The position numbers were made by a program, and so were the translations under genes. A model generated the notes under the pieces. It was not told the DNA's origin. It searched no databases and saw only the letters and a list, made by a program, of their open reading frames with translations. A stretch of DNA of 64,000 bases from Schinkia azotoformans LMG 9581 (GTDB lineage: Bacteria; Bacillota; Bacilli; Bacillales; Bacillaceae_J): the NCBI RefSeq assembly GCF_000307855.1, contig NZ_AJLR01000111.1:36422-100421 (forward strand), in the 5' to 3' direction. Shown here in pieces: positions 53,608 through 62,986 of this stretch; the stretch's first letter is position 1; every line of letters starts with the position of its first letter.

Positions 53608-54909
53608 CTACCTGCATTCTAGCTTACGAACTTCCGAGATAAAATAAAGCGACCCGGTAATAATTAGAACTTCTTCTTCACTCCTACCGATTTCCCGCTT
53701 CTCACTTTCAATTGCTTCCTTCCAATCCACATTAACGTGCTTATTTGCTGATGAGGAAAGCTCAAATAGTTCGCTAGCCTCCGTGCAACGAGCGAATTCA
53801 AATTGAGTAAAAGTGATTTTATCTGCAATAGCATCCAATTTGCCAATCATTTCTTTTAAAGGTTTGTCCTTAAGTGCACTAAAAATGATGTGAACTTTTT
53901 TGTCCGAATAATATCTTTGGATTGTCTTGCACAATGTATCAATACCTTCAGGATTATGGGCACCATCAATAAAGGTAAGCGGCTTGTCTGAGACTTTTTC
54001 GAAACGTCCTTTCCACGTTGTTTTTAAAAGACCAGTTCTAATATGCTCTTCATCAATAACAAAGGCAAAATATTGTTTTAAGTATTCAATCGCCATCAAG
54101 GCAGTTGCAACATTTTTCACTTGATGCTCGCCTTTCATTGTAATTTCTAGGTTTTCGAGCCTATTAAATAGCGATTGAAACGTAAATACTTCATTGCCAT
54201 TATGTAGGGCTGTATCGATAGTTTTAAATTCTTTGCCTAATCTGTATAGCTTAGAGTTTTTCGATTTAGCTACATCAGCAATGATTTCCTCCGCTTCAGG
54301 TTGTTCAACTGCCGTTACAACTGGGAAACCTGACTTAATGATTCCAGCCTTTTCTTTTGTGATTTCCTCTACTGTGTTGCCAAGGATATTCATATGATCT
54401 TGTCCGATATTTGTAATCACTGAAACGAGTGGTGTGATTACATTTGTTGAATCTAAACGTCCACCAAGCCCTGTTTCAATAAGTGAAATGTAAGGGACAG
54501 CAACTCTTGCAAAATATTCAAGTGCAATCACAGTTAATACTTCAAATTCCGTTGGGACACCGTATTCCGTTGCTTCGCATTTTTCAACGATTGGTTTTAC
54601 TTTTTTTACAAGCTCCACAAAGTCCTTATCAGAAATTGGTACTCCGTCTACACTAATTCTTTCATTAAAACTTTCGATATATGGCGAAGTGAAGGTACCT
54701 ACAATATAGCCTGCTTCTTGTAAAATATGACGCATGAAACTTACAGTTGAGCCCTTGCCATTTGTACCGGCAACATGAACAGTTTTTAAGCGTCTTTCTG
54801 GATGACCCAACTGCTCGAGCATGTAATTCATACGCTCTAAGCCTGGTTTGATCCCAAATGTAGTACGGCTGTTTAGCCAGTGAAGTGCTTCGTTAAATTC
54901 ATTGTTCAT
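53608..54909 (-). CDS. folC: Folylpolyglutamate / dihydrofolate synthase FolC
   Basis: Adds glutamates to folates and couples dihydropteroate with glutamate. 433 residues with a Mur-ligase-like fold: IKPGLERMNYMLEQLGHPERRL, P-loop VAGTNGKGSTVSFM, TSPYIESFNERISVDG, SLIETGLGGRLDSTNV, GQDHMNILG.TVEEI..EKAGIIK and TFIDGAHNPEGI. Start ATG after AGGAGG. In B. subtilis folC follows valS directly and precedes comC; here an insert separates it from valS and the pilus locus replaces comC. Confidence 0.96.
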   Translation of the reverse strand: MNNEFNEALHWLNSRTTFGIKPGLERMNYMLEQLGHPERRLKTVHVAGTNGKGSTVSFMRHILQEAGYIVGTFTSPYIESFNERISVDGVPISDKDFVELVKKVKPIVEKCEATEYGVPTEFEVLTVIALEYFARVAVPYISLIETGLGGRLDSTNVITPLVSVITNIGQDHMNILGNTVEEITKEKAGIIKSGFPVVTAVEQPEAEEIIADVAKSKNSKLYRLGKEFKTIDTALHNGNEVFTFQSLFNRLENLEITMKGEHQVKNVATALMAIEYLKQYFAFVIDEEHIRTGLLKTTWKGRFEKVSDKPLTFIDGAHNPEGIDTLCKTIQRYYSDKKVHIIFSALKDKPLKEMIGKLDAIADKITFTQFEFARCTEASELFELSSSANKHVNVDWKEAIESEKREIGRSEEEVLIITGSLYFISEVRKLECR

Positions 54910-55017
54910 TAGTTAATCCTCCTACCATACTTACAGTATATACCTACAATAATTGTAAGAATAACTCTTTCTTATTGTCAACGTGAGTGGCTTACATAAT
55001 TTTTTGAAACAAAATAG

Positions 55018-55072
55018 TTTACTTTTTATTGAAATTTGCATACAATAAAATAAAATTTTCCCTAAGGAAACT
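55018..55072 (+). promoter_or_regulatory. feo promoter overlapped by an MntR-type operator
   Basis: TTTACT (55018-55023), 17-bp spacer, TACAAT (55041-55046); an alternative TTGAAA (55029) / TAAAAT (55051) with a 16-bp spacer also exists. Immediately behind, at 55054-55072, AATTTTCCCTAAGGAAACT differs at two positions from the MntR operator of B. subtilis mntH as I remember it (AATTTGCCTTAAGGAAACT). The mntR gene lies 2.4 kb downstream in the same cluster. Binding would block transcription initiation. Confidence 0.68.
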
Positions 55073-55113
55073 TTTTGGCATCCATATAACTATTTTGAGT
55101 GAGGGTAAATATT

Positions 55114-55356
55114 ATGATTGAAAATTCGATACCACTTTGTCAATGTGAAACTGGTGATAAGGTTGTAATAGAAAGCATGTCCATCCAAGGTGTGATGCGC
55201 CGTCGTTTATTAGATTTAGGGTTTGTAAAAGGAGCACTTATCGAAGTTTTGCAAAAAAGCCCATTGGGTGATCCCGCAGCTTATCGAGTTAATAACACAA
55301 CGATTGCTTTGCGAAAAGAAGAAAGTTCCAAAATCTTTGTAAAGGAGCGCACATGA
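55114..55356 (+). CDS. feoA: Ferrous iron transport accessory protein FeoA
   Basis: 80-residue SH3-like cytosolic protein that supports FeoB. ENSIPLCQCETGDKVVIESMSIQGVMRRRLLDLGFVKGALIEVL and the LGDPAAYRVNNTTIALRKEESSKIFV end are typical of FeoA. I start at the ATG at 55114, after GAGGGTAAATATT, not at the earlier GTG-type codon. Overlaps feoB (GTPase part) by 4 bp. Confidence 0.93.
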   Translation: MIENSIPLCQCETGDKVVIESMSIQGVMRRRLLDLGFVKGALIEVLQKSPLGDPAAYRVNNTTIALRKEESSKIFVKERT

Positions 55357-56027
55357 TGAGTACATTTAAAATTGCCTTGGCCGGTAACCCCAATACTGGA
55401 AAGAGCACCCTTTTTAATGCACTAACCGGCTTAAAACAGCATACAGGCAATTGGGCCGGAAAAACCGTTGAACTGGCGGAAGGGGCATTCGAATATTTGG
55501 ATGACACATTCAAAATCATTGACCTGCCAGGAACCTATTCCTTATATTCCAACTCAGTTGATGAAGAGGTTGCCAGAGATTATATTCTTTTTGAAAATCC
55601 TGATGTAACCCTCGTTGTTGTAGATGGAACAGCTTTGGAACGGAATTTAAATCTTGCCCTTCAAGTACTAGAAATGACAGAAAAGGTGATTGTCTGCGTT
55701 AATTTAATAGATGAGGCGGAAAAAAAGGGAATTACAATAGATAGCGGGCGGTTGTCTAAACAACTAAATGTACCTGTTGTAAAAATTTCGGCAAGAAACA
55801 AGCTGGGCTTTGACCATTTATTTAAAACAATCCACGACCTAGTCCATGGAAACATAACTACAAAAAAATACAAAATCAATTATTCTCCAGAACTAGAAAA
55901 GAAAATTGATGAATTAGAACCGATTGTTGAAAAAATAGTTGGCAATCGCTTCCCCTCTCGCTGGATTGCACTGAGGCTTTTAGATGGGGATAGAGGATTA
56001 GTAGAAAGCTTGAATAAAAGGATGTGA
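55353..56027 (+). CDS. feoB: FeoB GTPase subunit (split FeoB, N-terminal part)
   Basis: 224 residues: the G domain of FeoB. G1 LAGNPNTGKSTLFNALTG, T..GNWAGKTVE (switch I), G3 IDLPGTYSL, VVDGTALERNLNLALQVLE, G4 VNLIDEAEK, which replaces the usual NKxD, and G5 KISARNKLG. A helical GDI-like spacer (ELEKKIDELEPIVEKIVGNRFPSRWIALRLLDGDRGL) follows. The frame ends at TGA just before the ATG of the membrane part. The G4 sequence NLID instead of N(M/A)xD should be noted. Overlaps feoA; GGAGCGC precedes the first ATG. Confidence 0.9.
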   Translation: MMSTFKIALAGNPNTGKSTLFNALTGLKQHTGNWAGKTVELAEGAFEYLDDTFKIIDLPGTYSLYSNSVDEEVARDYILFENPDVTLVVVDGTALERNLNLALQVLEMTEKVIVCVNLIDEAEKKGITIDSGRLSKQLNVPVVKISARNKLGFDHLFKTIHDLVHGNITTKKYKINYSPELEKKIDELEPIVEKIVGNRFPSRWIALRLLDGDRGLVESLNKRM

Positions 56028-56031
56028 GAAC

Positions 56032-57429
56032 ATGGGTGCACAATTACCGTTACCAAATTCTTCATTAGCTGATGTTGCAAAATTTGCTTCTACATTGGTA
56101 AATGAAGAAATACGAGATGAAATTGTTGAAAATATTTATAAGGAAAGTTCAACGATATGCAAAAATGTTGTGACATATAAAGACAAAGAAAAATGGAAAA
56201 CAGAAAAAATTGATGCAGTTCTGACATCACCTATATGGGGATTTCCCATTATGTTTATCATGCTTGGCATCGTATTCTGGATTACAATTGCTGGAGCAAA
56301 TGTTCCATCAAGTCTAATTGCTTCCGGATTTGCTTGGGTGGAACAGCACATAACTCAATTTTTTATTGCGGTCCATGCACCCAGCTGGCTACATGGAGTA
56401 TTAGTTCTAGGTTTCTTCAGGGGAACCGGGTGGGTCGTAAGCGTGATGCTCCCACCAATGGCTATATTTTTCCCGCTGTTTGCCTTGCTTGAGAATTATG
56501 GCTATTTGCCCCGGGTTGCTTTTAATCTTGACCGCCTTTTTAAAGGGGTCGGCGCACATGGAAAACAGGGTCTGACAATGGCAATGGGGTTTGGCTGCAA
56601 TGCGGCCGCAATTATGTCAACAAGAATTATCGAGTCACCAAGGGAGAGAATGCTGGCGATTCTAACGAATAATTTCGTACCATGTAACGGTCGCTGGCCA
56701 ACGTTAATCTTGATTGCATCCTTATATATGGCGGCCACCTTTAGCGGTGGAATGGCTACCATCGTAACAGCTGCGACAGTAATGGTTCTGGTCTTATTCG
56801 GAATTGCTGTAACCTTATTTGTATCGTGGTTTTTATCTAAAACATTGTTAAGAGGGGTACCTTCCCACTATACATTAGAACTCCCCCCTTATCGTCGTCC
56901 AAAAATTTGGAACACCGTTGTGCGCTCAAGTCTTGATAAGTCATGGTATGTTTTAAAAAGAGCGGTTATCGTTGCTGCCCCAGCTTCCATCCTTACATGG
57001 ATTTTAGCAAACATTACTATTGGGGATAGCTCCATTCTCATCCATTTTGTTGGTTTTCTAGACCCTTTCGCGAGAATGTTAGGTTTGGATGGATTTATTT
57101 TGACTGCTTTTATTCTAGGATTGCCTGCTAACGAAATTGTTGTTCCGATTCTTTTAATGGGATATTTATCCCAAGGGGCTTTACTTGAAATTGATAGTTT
57201 GGCAGAGGTTAAGCTGATTTTTGTTAACCAAGGCTGGACTTGGTTAACAGCCCTAAACATGATGCTGTTTTCTCTACTGCATTATCCTTGTGGAACAACT
57301 TTGTTTAATATTTACAAAGAAACAAAAAGTAAGAAATGGACCTTTCTCTCCTTTCTTATTCCAACCATGGTTGCCGTTCTTATAACCTTTTTAATCGCAA
57401 CAGTAGTAAGGGCACTTGGTTGGATATGA
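56032..57429 (+). CDS. FeoB permease subunit (split FeoB, C-terminal part)
   Basis: 465 residues, the polytopic membrane half of FeoB with nucleoside-recognition (Gate) domains: SPIWGFPIMFIMLGIVFWITIAGA, GVLVLGFFRGTGWVVSVMLPPMAIFFPLFALLENYGYLPRVAF, MAMGFGCNAAAIMSTRIIESPRERMLAILTNNFVPCNGRWPTLI (Cys motif of the translocation pathway), and a second Gate near FILGLPANEIVVPILLMGYL. Starts with its own ATG and AAAAGGATGTGAG ribosome site four bases after the GTPase stop, in the +1 frame. So this looks like a two-gene FeoB rather than a random break; a single-base frameshift cannot be excluded. It moves Fe2+, or possibly Mn2+ if MntR regulates it. Confidence 0.88.
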   Translation: MGAQLPLPNSSLADVAKFASTLVNEEIRDEIVENIYKESSTICKNVVTYKDKEKWKTEKIDAVLTSPIWGFPIMFIMLGIVFWITIAGANVPSSLIASGFAWVEQHITQFFIAVHAPSWLHGVLVLGFFRGTGWVVSVMLPPMAIFFPLFALLENYGYLPRVAFNLDRLFKGVGAHGKQGLTMAMGFGCNAAAIMSTRIIESPRERMLAILTNNFVPCNGRWPTLILIASLYMAATFSGGMATIVTAATVMVLVLFGIAVTLFVSWFLSKTLLRGVPSHYTLELPPYRRPKIWNTVVRSSLDKSWYVLKRAVIVAAPASILTWILANITIGDSSILIHFVGFLDPFARMLGLDGFILTAFILGLPANEIVVPILLMGYLSQGALLEIDSLAEVKLIFVNQGWTWLTALNMMLFSLLHYPCGTTLFNIYKETKSKKWTFLSFLIPTMVAVLITFLIATVVRALGWI

Positions 57430-57458
57430 TAATTGGATAGTCGCTTTCCTATAATTTG

Positions 57459-57487
57459 TTGTAAGACCTTTTATCTTCCTTTATAAT
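57459..57487 (+). promoter_or_regulatory. mntR promoter
   Basis: TTGTAA (57459-57464), 17-bp spacer, TATAAT (57482-57487), about 37 bp before the mntR ATG. A sigma-A type promoter, so mntR can be transcribed separately from feoAB. Confidence 0.75.
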
Positions 57488-57524
57488 TATAGGTACACTG
57501 AAAATTTTTAAGGATGGTATCGAA

Positions 57525-57947
57525 ATGCCTACACCTAGTATGGAAGACTATCTTGAACAAATTTATTTATTAATTGACCAAAAAGGTTATGCAAGGGTAT
57601 CAGATATTGCCGAAAATTTATCTGTTCAACCATCTTCCGTAACTAAAATGGTACAAAAGTTAGACAAAGACGACTACCTTATATATGAAAAATACCGAGG
57701 TATTGTACTCACGCCGAAAGGAAAAAAAATTGGTCAACGATTATTATTACGCCACGAATTGTTGGAACAATTTTTAGAGTTAATCGGGGTAAAAAAGGAG
57801 AATATTTATAATGATGTTGAAGGCATTGAACATCATTTAAGTTGGAACTCCATTGATCGAATTGGCGATCTCGTTCAGTATCTTGAAAAGAACAAACAAG
57901 AATATGAAAATTATTTAATGGAACTTAATAACTCCGAAAAAAATTAA
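57525..57947 (+). CDS. mntR: Manganese-responsive regulator MntR
   Basis: DtxR-family repressor of manganese uptake. 140 residues. Metal site residues by comparison with B. subtilis MntR: Asp-8 and Glu-11 in [11 protein letters not shown], His in LRHELLEQF, and Glu-Glu-His in [13 protein letters not shown]. Winged helix [41 protein letters not shown]. Followed by a strong terminator. In B. subtilis mntR is not next to feo genes; the pairing here plus the operator upstream of feoA points to metal-dependent control of Feo. Confidence 0.96.
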   Translation: MPTPSMEDYLEQIYLLIDQKGYARVSDIAENLSVQPSSVTKMVQKLDKDDYLIYEKYRGIVLTPKGKKIGQRLLLRHELLEQFLELIGVKKENIYNDVEGIEHHLSWNSIDRIGDLVQYLEKNKQEYENYLMELNNSEKN

Positions 57948-57992
57948 AAAAGCAAATCTCATGTAATTTTGAGATTTGCTTTTTATTTTTTA
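57947..57992. terminator. mntR terminator
   Basis: Stem AAAAAGCAAATCTCA/TGAGATTTGCTTTTT of 15 bp, loop 8, followed by ATTTTTTA. Bidirectional. A nearly identical segment recurs at 59527-59595. Confidence 0.92.
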
Positions 57993-58006
57993 TGCAGACT
58001 GATTGT

Positions 58007-58441
58007 TTAATGTTTTAATTGCTGTTGAACTTTTTCTAATTCATCTATTGACAATTAAGTTATTTTAGCGATTCTTTCCAAATCAATCCCTTCGTTAATT
58101 AAATTACGAGCAACTTCTTTTTTCACTTCTCTTAACCCTTCTTCTTTGCCTTTTTCAAAATATGACGTTTTTGGGTATTTAATGGTCCTTTGAATTTCCT
58201 CTAAAGGTAAAAATTTCGGTCTACAAACAATAGTCTTGAAAGATTCATATTCAATAAATTCTTTTTCTTCAGATGTCCAAATACGAGTAATTTTAATAGA
58301 ATATGTTCCAATCCCATCAACAATAATAACAGAGCCAACCTCCGATTTTTCTTCGCTATCATAGGCAGCAAGACCATTTTCAACATGGAAATAATATACA
58401 TACTTCGGTTTGAATTTTCGATCTGGATGAGAAATTATCAA
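58007..58441 (-). pseudogene. Rpn-tail gene with a premature stop
   Basis: Open from a TTG at 58441 (GGAAGGATG upstream) for 128 codons; N-terminal ~95 residues (KFKPKYVYYFHVENGLAAYDSEEK, SVIIVDGIGTYSIKITRIWT) are not recognised. The tail EKGKEEGLREVKKEVARNLINEGIDLERIAKIT is the typical end of Rpn-family nucleases. It then meets TAA at 58057-58055, but the same frame continues as LSIDELEKVQQQLKH to a second stop at 58009-58007, exactly the missing tail residues. So a point mutation created a stop, and the reading frame lacks the Rpn nuclease domain. Sits 38 bp after the intact Rpn gene, on the same strand. Confidence 0.65.
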
Positions 58442-58479
58442 GTTTTTTCATCCTTCCAAATTAAATTAGAATTTTAATA

Positions 58480-59406
58480 TTAATGAATTAGATTTTTAAT
58501 CGTTTCCTTGCTAAGTTTTGTTAATCTTTCAATTTGTTCAACTGTATAGCCATCCTTCAGCATACTTTGGGCTACTTCAATCAAGGCTTCTTTTTTTCCT
58601 TCCTTTTTTCCCACCTTTATGCCTTCTTTTATCCCTTCTTCTTTACCTACCTCAATCCCTTTTTTAACTCCTTCCTCTCTGCCTTTCTCATGCCATGAAG
58701 TTGTGATTTGCATAACCTTTTCCTCCTCTTCACGTCCTAAAGATTTTATTTCATCATATAGTTGTTTTTCTTCGTCTGAGGTTAATTTTAAGTATGTTTC
58801 AAAAAAGCCAGCAATTAATTCCGTTCTCACTGGGTCTAATTCCAAGCGAACTAACATTCTTAAGAATTCTTTTTTGACTTGGACACGTTCTTCATCGGAA
58901 TACCCCATTTTACTTAAAAGTGCTGCTGCTACTGGATTATCTTGTTTTAAATATTCTCGCCAGTTCTGGGATTTTAATTCAACCTTCAAAAATTGAAAAT
59001 TAAGGACTTCAAGAAAAGGAAATCCTATTGAAAATGTGTTTGGCTCATTTTTAAGTTTATCATAACCGAAAATAGCAATAGGCAAAATTTGTTTACGATG
59101 TTCGTCATAAAGCCGAGTAAAATAAGAAAAAATTCGTTCGTTAAAGTCTATTTGCTCATAGGATTGGGATTCAATGTACACAAGAATAAACCCATCTTTA
59201 CCTTTAAGCTTTGTTTCAATCAACAAATCCACAACTTTCTTTTCACCTTTAAAAATATCTCGAATTAATTCTTGTGATAAAAATACTGTATGATTGAAAT
59301 CAATTTCTTCACATGCTTCAGGAAAAAATAAAATCATAAACTCTTCAAAAAAGTTATTAAGCAGTTCTTTATATAGACCGTCATGATTAATGCGTTCCTT
59401 AGACAT
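58480..59406 (-). CDS. Rpn-family recombination-promoting nuclease / putative transposase
   Basis: 308 residues from the ATG at 59406 (GGGAG 8 bases upstream). Opening NHDGLYKELLNNFFEEFMILFFPEACEEIDF and the PD-(D/E)xK-like core KKVVDLLIETKLKGKDGFILVYIESQSYEQIDFNERIFSYFTRLYDEH. In that core the Asp and the Glu-Ser-Gln motif are candidate catalytic residues. The C-terminal part is a heptad-like GKEEG/GIKEG repeat followed by IERLTKLSKETIKNL, as in Rpn proteins. These nucleases nick DNA and promote recA-independent recombination in E. coli RpnA; whether this one is active is unknown. Together with the neighbouring broken copy it lies between mntR and valS, where it looks like a mobile passenger. 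Confidence 0.82.
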   Translation of the reverse strand: MSKERINHDGLYKELLNNFFEEFMILFFPEACEEIDFNHTVFLSQELIRDIFKGEKKVVDLLIETKLKGKDGFILVYIESQSYEQIDFNERIFSYFTRLYDEHRKQILPIAIFGYDKLKNEPNTFSIGFPFLEVLNFQFLKVELKSQNWREYLKQDNPVAAALLSKMGYSDEERVQVKKEFLRMLVRLELDPVRTELIAGFFETYLKLTSDEEKQLYDEIKSLGREEEEKVMQITTSWHEKGREEGVKKGIEVGKEEGIKEGIKVGKKEGKKEALIEVAQSMLKDGYTVEQIERLTKLSKETIKNLIH

Positions 59407-59526
59407 TGCATCAACTCCCACGATTTACCTCTATTATAGCAAAATCATGGGAATGTATATAGACCGCATTTAAAAAGCTAATACCATACCTTAGCCTAAG
59501 TCCGACGGGAGAATTCAATTTTTTAA

Positions 59527-59595
59527 GGATCTTTATAATTCTGAAAAAGAATAAAAAGCAAATCTCATGATAATTTTTGAGATTTGCTTTTTAGT
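59527..59595. repeat. Second copy of the mntR tail and terminator
   Basis: Codon-by-codon, GAT CTT TAT AAT TCT GAA AAA GAA TAA corresponds to the mntR end GAA CTT AAT AAC TCC GAA AAA AAT TAA. It is followed by AAAAGCAAATCTCATG-A-TAATTTTTGAGATTTGCTTTTT, the same hairpin as after mntR. The two copies bracket the Rpn genes. This copy also works as the valS terminator on the minus strand, ~30 bp past the valS stop. Confidence 0.8.
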
Positions 59596-59623
59596 TCCTC
59601 TATTTTGGGGTCAGAGTCTGTCT

Positions 59624-62269
59624 TTAGCCTCTTAATTCCTGAATGCGCGCTTCCACTACTGCACGTTTTTCAAGGTAATCTTGTTCTTTTTTACGTTCTT
59701 CTTCAACAACATTGGCTGGAGCTTTTCCTACAAATTTTTCATTGCTTAATTTCTTTTGAACACGGTCTACTTCTGCATTTAGTTTTTCTAATTCTTTTTG
59801 CAGACGGGCAATTTCTTCATCAATATTAATTAAGCCTTCTAGTGGTAGCGATAATTCTGCACCTGTCACTACTGCTGTCATTGCTTTTTCATCTGTTGAT
59901 AGTTCAGTTGCGATTGTTAATTCACTTGGGTTACAGAATCGTACTAAGTAATGACGATTTCTTTCTAAGCTTGCTAAAATATCATCGTTTTTCGCTTTGA
60001 TATTTAGCTTGATTTGCTTACTCATTGGTGTATTAACTTCCGCACGGATATTACGTACTGAACGGATAATGTCTACCAATAGTTTCATTTCTTCGGCAGC
60101 TGCATTATCTGTTAAGTCAGCACGTACCTCTGGCCATTTTGCTACCGTAATAGACTCGCCTTCATGTGGAAGTGCTTGCCAAATTTCCTCGGTAATAAAT
60201 GGCATGAATGGGTGTAGTAAGCGCATTGTATTATCAAGAACATAAGCTAATACAGAACGAGTTGTCTTCTTCGCTGCTTCGTCTTCACCATACAATGGAA
60301 GCTTCGCCATTTCGATATACCAGTCACATAGATCATCCCAAATGAAGTTATAGAGAACACGACCAACCTCACCGAACTCGTATTTATCAGCCATTTTCGT
60401 TACTGTTTCGATTGTTTCATTTAAACGAGTTAAAATCCACTTATCTGCAACTGATTTTTCACCGCTCAGGTCAAGCTCTTCATATTTAATGCCATTCATA
60501 TTCATGAGGGCAAACCGGGATGCGTTCCAAATCTTATTGGCAAAGTTCCATGTTGATTCAACTTTTTCCCAAACAAAACGTAAATCCTGACCTGGTGAAG
60601 TACCAGTTGATAGGAAATAACGGAGTGAATCCGCACCGTATTTTTCAATGACATCCATAGGGTCTACACCGTTGCCAAGGGACTTACTCATCTTACGGCC
60701 TTCTGCATCACGAACAAGGCCATGAATAAGAACATCTTTGAACGGGCGTTTTTCTGTAAATTCAAGTCCTTGGAAAATCATTCTTGATACCCAGAAGAAA
60801 ATGATATCATAGCCTGTTACTAAGCAATCTGTTGGGTAATAACGCTTGAAATCTTCAGCGTTTTCATCCGGCCAGCCTAATGTTGAAAACGGCCATAGTG
60901 CAGAACTAAACCATGTATCTAGAACGTCCTCATCCTGATTCCAATTTTCCGCATCAGCTGGTGCCTCGTGACCAACATAAATTTCGCCTGTCTCTTTATG
61001 GTACCAAGCCGGGATGCGGTGACCCCACCATAATTGACGAGAAATACACCAATCTCTGATGTTTTCTAGCCAATGTAAGTATGTTTTTTCAAATCTTTCA
61101 GGAACAAAGTTTACTTTTTCACCGGACTTTTGTTGTAGTTCAATTGCTGCGTCAGCAAGTGGCTGCATTTTTACAAACCATTGTGTTGAAAGATACGGCT
61201 CAACAACGGCCCCACTGCGCTCTGAATGACCAACTGAATGTAAATGATCTTCGATTTTGAATAGAATACCTTGGTCTTGAAGATCTTTCACGATTTGTTT
61301 GCGGCAAGCAAAACGGTCCATGCCTTGGTAAATGCCTGCATTTTCATTCATCGTTCCATCTTCATTCATAACTAAAACACGTTCAAGATTATGACGATTT
61401 CCTAGTTCAAAGTCATTTGGATCATGGGCAGGCGTAATTTTTACCGCCCCTGAACCAAATTCCATATCAACATAATCATCAGCAACTATTGGAATTTCAC
61501 GGCCAACGATAGGGAGTTTTACCGTCTTACCAATTAAATGTTGATATCTTTCATCCTTAGGATGAACAGCAACAGCCGTGTCGCCAAGCATTGTTTCTGG
61601 ACGTGTTGTCGCAACTTCAATGGAACCTGAGCCATCTGCTAATGGATAATTCATATGATAAAAAGCACCCTGAACATCTTTGTAAATAACCTCGATGTCA
61701 GATAAAGCTGTTTTCGTCTGTGGGTCCCAGTTAATAATATACTCACCGCGGTAAATGAGACCTTTTTCATAAAGCTTTACAAACACCTCGCGAACCGCTT
61801 TTGAAAGACCTTCATCTAATGTAAAGCGCTCACGGCTATAATCAAGGCCAAGGCCAAGTTTAGACCATTGGGTACGGATGAAATTTGCATACTCCTCTTT
61901 CCATTCCCAAGATTTTTCTAGAAACTTCTCACGGCCAAGGTCATAACGTGATTTACCTTCCTCACGAAGTTTACCTTCAACCTTTGCTTGAGTCGCAATG
62001 CCAGCATGGTCCATCCCTGGTAGCCATAAAACATCATAGCCCTGCATCCGCTTCATTCTTGTTAAAATATCTTGGAGCGTTGTGTCCCACGCATGACCAA
62101 GATGTAGTTTACCTGTTACATTTGGTGGTGGAATAACGATTGTATACGGCTCTTTTCCTGAGCTTGGATCAGCTTCGAAAAACTTTCCTTGCAGCCACCA
62201 TTCATAACGATTTTCTTCAACAGCTTGCGGATCATATTTTGTAGGTAAATTGATCTCTTGATTAGTCAT
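59624..62269 (-). CDS. valS: Valyl-tRNA synthetase
   Basis: Charges tRNA-Val and edits threonine. 881 residues, standard length. HIGH motif in [16 protein letters not shown] near residue 55, KMSKS in [14 protein letters not shown] near 530, the editing (CP1) domain with [17 protein letters not shown] and DPNDFELG, anticodon-binding domain around 620-750, and the C-terminal coiled-coil arm ([25 protein letters not shown]). ATG at 62269 after AGGAGG. Controlled by the upstream valine T-box. Confidence 0.98.
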   Translation of the reverse strand: MTNQEINLPTKYDPQAVEENRYEWWLQGKFFEADPSSGKEPYTIVIPPPNVTGKLHLGHAWDTTLQDILTRMKRMQGYDVLWLPGMDHAGIATQAKVEGKLREEGKSRYDLGREKFLEKSWEWKEEYANFIRTQWSKLGLGLDYSRERFTLDEGLSKAVREVFVKLYEKGLIYRGEYIINWDPQTKTALSDIEVIYKDVQGAFYHMNYPLADGSGSIEVATTRPETMLGDTAVAVHPKDERYQHLIGKTVKLPIVGREIPIVADDYVDMEFGSGAVKITPAHDPNDFELGNRHNLERVLVMNEDGTMNENAGIYQGMDRFACRKQIVKDLQDQGILFKIEDHLHSVGHSERSGAVVEPYLSTQWFVKMQPLADAAIELQQKSGEKVNFVPERFEKTYLHWLENIRDWCISRQLWWGHRIPAWYHKETGEIYVGHEAPADAENWNQDEDVLDTWFSSALWPFSTLGWPDENAEDFKRYYPTDCLVTGYDIIFFWVSRMIFQGLEFTEKRPFKDVLIHGLVRDAEGRKMSKSLGNGVDPMDVIEKYGADSLRYFLSTGTSPGQDLRFVWEKVESTWNFANKIWNASRFALMNMNGIKYEELDLSGEKSVADKWILTRLNETIETVTKMADKYEFGEVGRVLYNFIWDDLCDWYIEMAKLPLYGEDEAAKKTTRSVLAYVLDNTMRLLHPFMPFITEEIWQALPHEGESITVAKWPEVRADLTDNAAAEEMKLLVDIIRSVRNIRAEVNTPMSKQIKLNIKAKNDDILASLERNRHYLVRFCNPSELTIATELSTDEKAMTAVVTGAELSLPLEGLINIDEEIARLQKELEKLNAEVDRVQKKLSNEKFVGKAPANVVEEERKKEQDYLEKRAVVEARIQELRG

Positions 62270-62319
62270 TCCTTTGTACCTCCTGATTTGGTTGGGAATT
62301 TAATTATGTATTTTTTTTT

Positions 62320-62705
62320 CAAAAAAATAAAAAAACTCCCTTCGTCCATATAAAAGGACGAAAGAAGCTATTCTTCGCGGTACCACCTTTTTTCATTGAT
62401 ATTTTTGTTATGGCTATTTGATTATGCGATACATACCCGCATACCCATGCAAAAAAATATCAATGCGCTCAAACAGATAACGGACTGTGGCCGGCTTTTC
62501 CTACTTACGTTTTGATTGGGCAAGTAAATTTTTGCAGAATAGTTTAGCAAATTAAGAAGCTCCACACATACTTCCCACGTTAGTTTACGTTTTGTTCAGA
62601 AAAGCTGCTCAAGGGCTACCTTCCCGCGCTACATCCTAAGAGATCTCCCAGCAAATTGACCTCTCTCTCTGAAGGGTTCACGAAGTACTCTTCCCTATCA
62701 TTGCA
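62320..62705 (-). promoter_or_regulatory. Valine T-box riboswitch of valS
   Basis: The minus strand carries the invariant T-box AAGGTGGTACCGCG (62389-62376). It is followed by a terminator CTTTCGTCC...GGACGAAGGGAG and a TTTTTTTATTTTTTT run. Uncharged tRNA-Val pairing with the T-box frees valS transcription. Stem I begins near 62700 with GGGAAGAGTAC and contains AGAGAGAGGT. The proposed specifier is GTA (Val) at 62619-62617 in GAAGGTAGCCCTTGAGC, by analogy with other Stem I 3' arms. The linker between Stem I and the T-box is ~220 nt, longer than usual. Confidence 0.9.
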
Positions 62706-62816
62706 TTTCATTGAATTGAATTAACTTACTTATCAATATGGAATTTCAGCCGAATTGGTGACAATGCTGAAATATAGCGCCTAGCACTCATTTCAATTTT
62801 TATATTCACTTAATAT

Positions 62817-62846
62817 ATATTACCTATAACAAATTCAAATCGTCAA
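62817..62846 (-). promoter_or_regulatory. valS promoter
   Basis: Minus strand TTGACG (62846-62841), 18-bp spacer, TAATAT (62822-62817), ~110 bp before T-box Stem I. The stretch between promoter and Stem I has no other recognisable signal. Confidence 0.65.
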
Positions 62847-62986
62847 CATTATCCCCAATATTTTTCTTTTTTAAAACGATATTGCGAGGAAAAAATGTCG
62901 TTTGTTGAATTTTTTTCTTGTAAAAATTGTTTATATTACATAAAATTAACATATCTTTATAATTTAATTACAATGGAGGTATGTTC

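Noticed and set aside
53642..54909. comC downstream of folC
   Set aside because: No prepilin peptidase lies next to folC; the only one is PilD at 31739-32506, inside the pilus operon.
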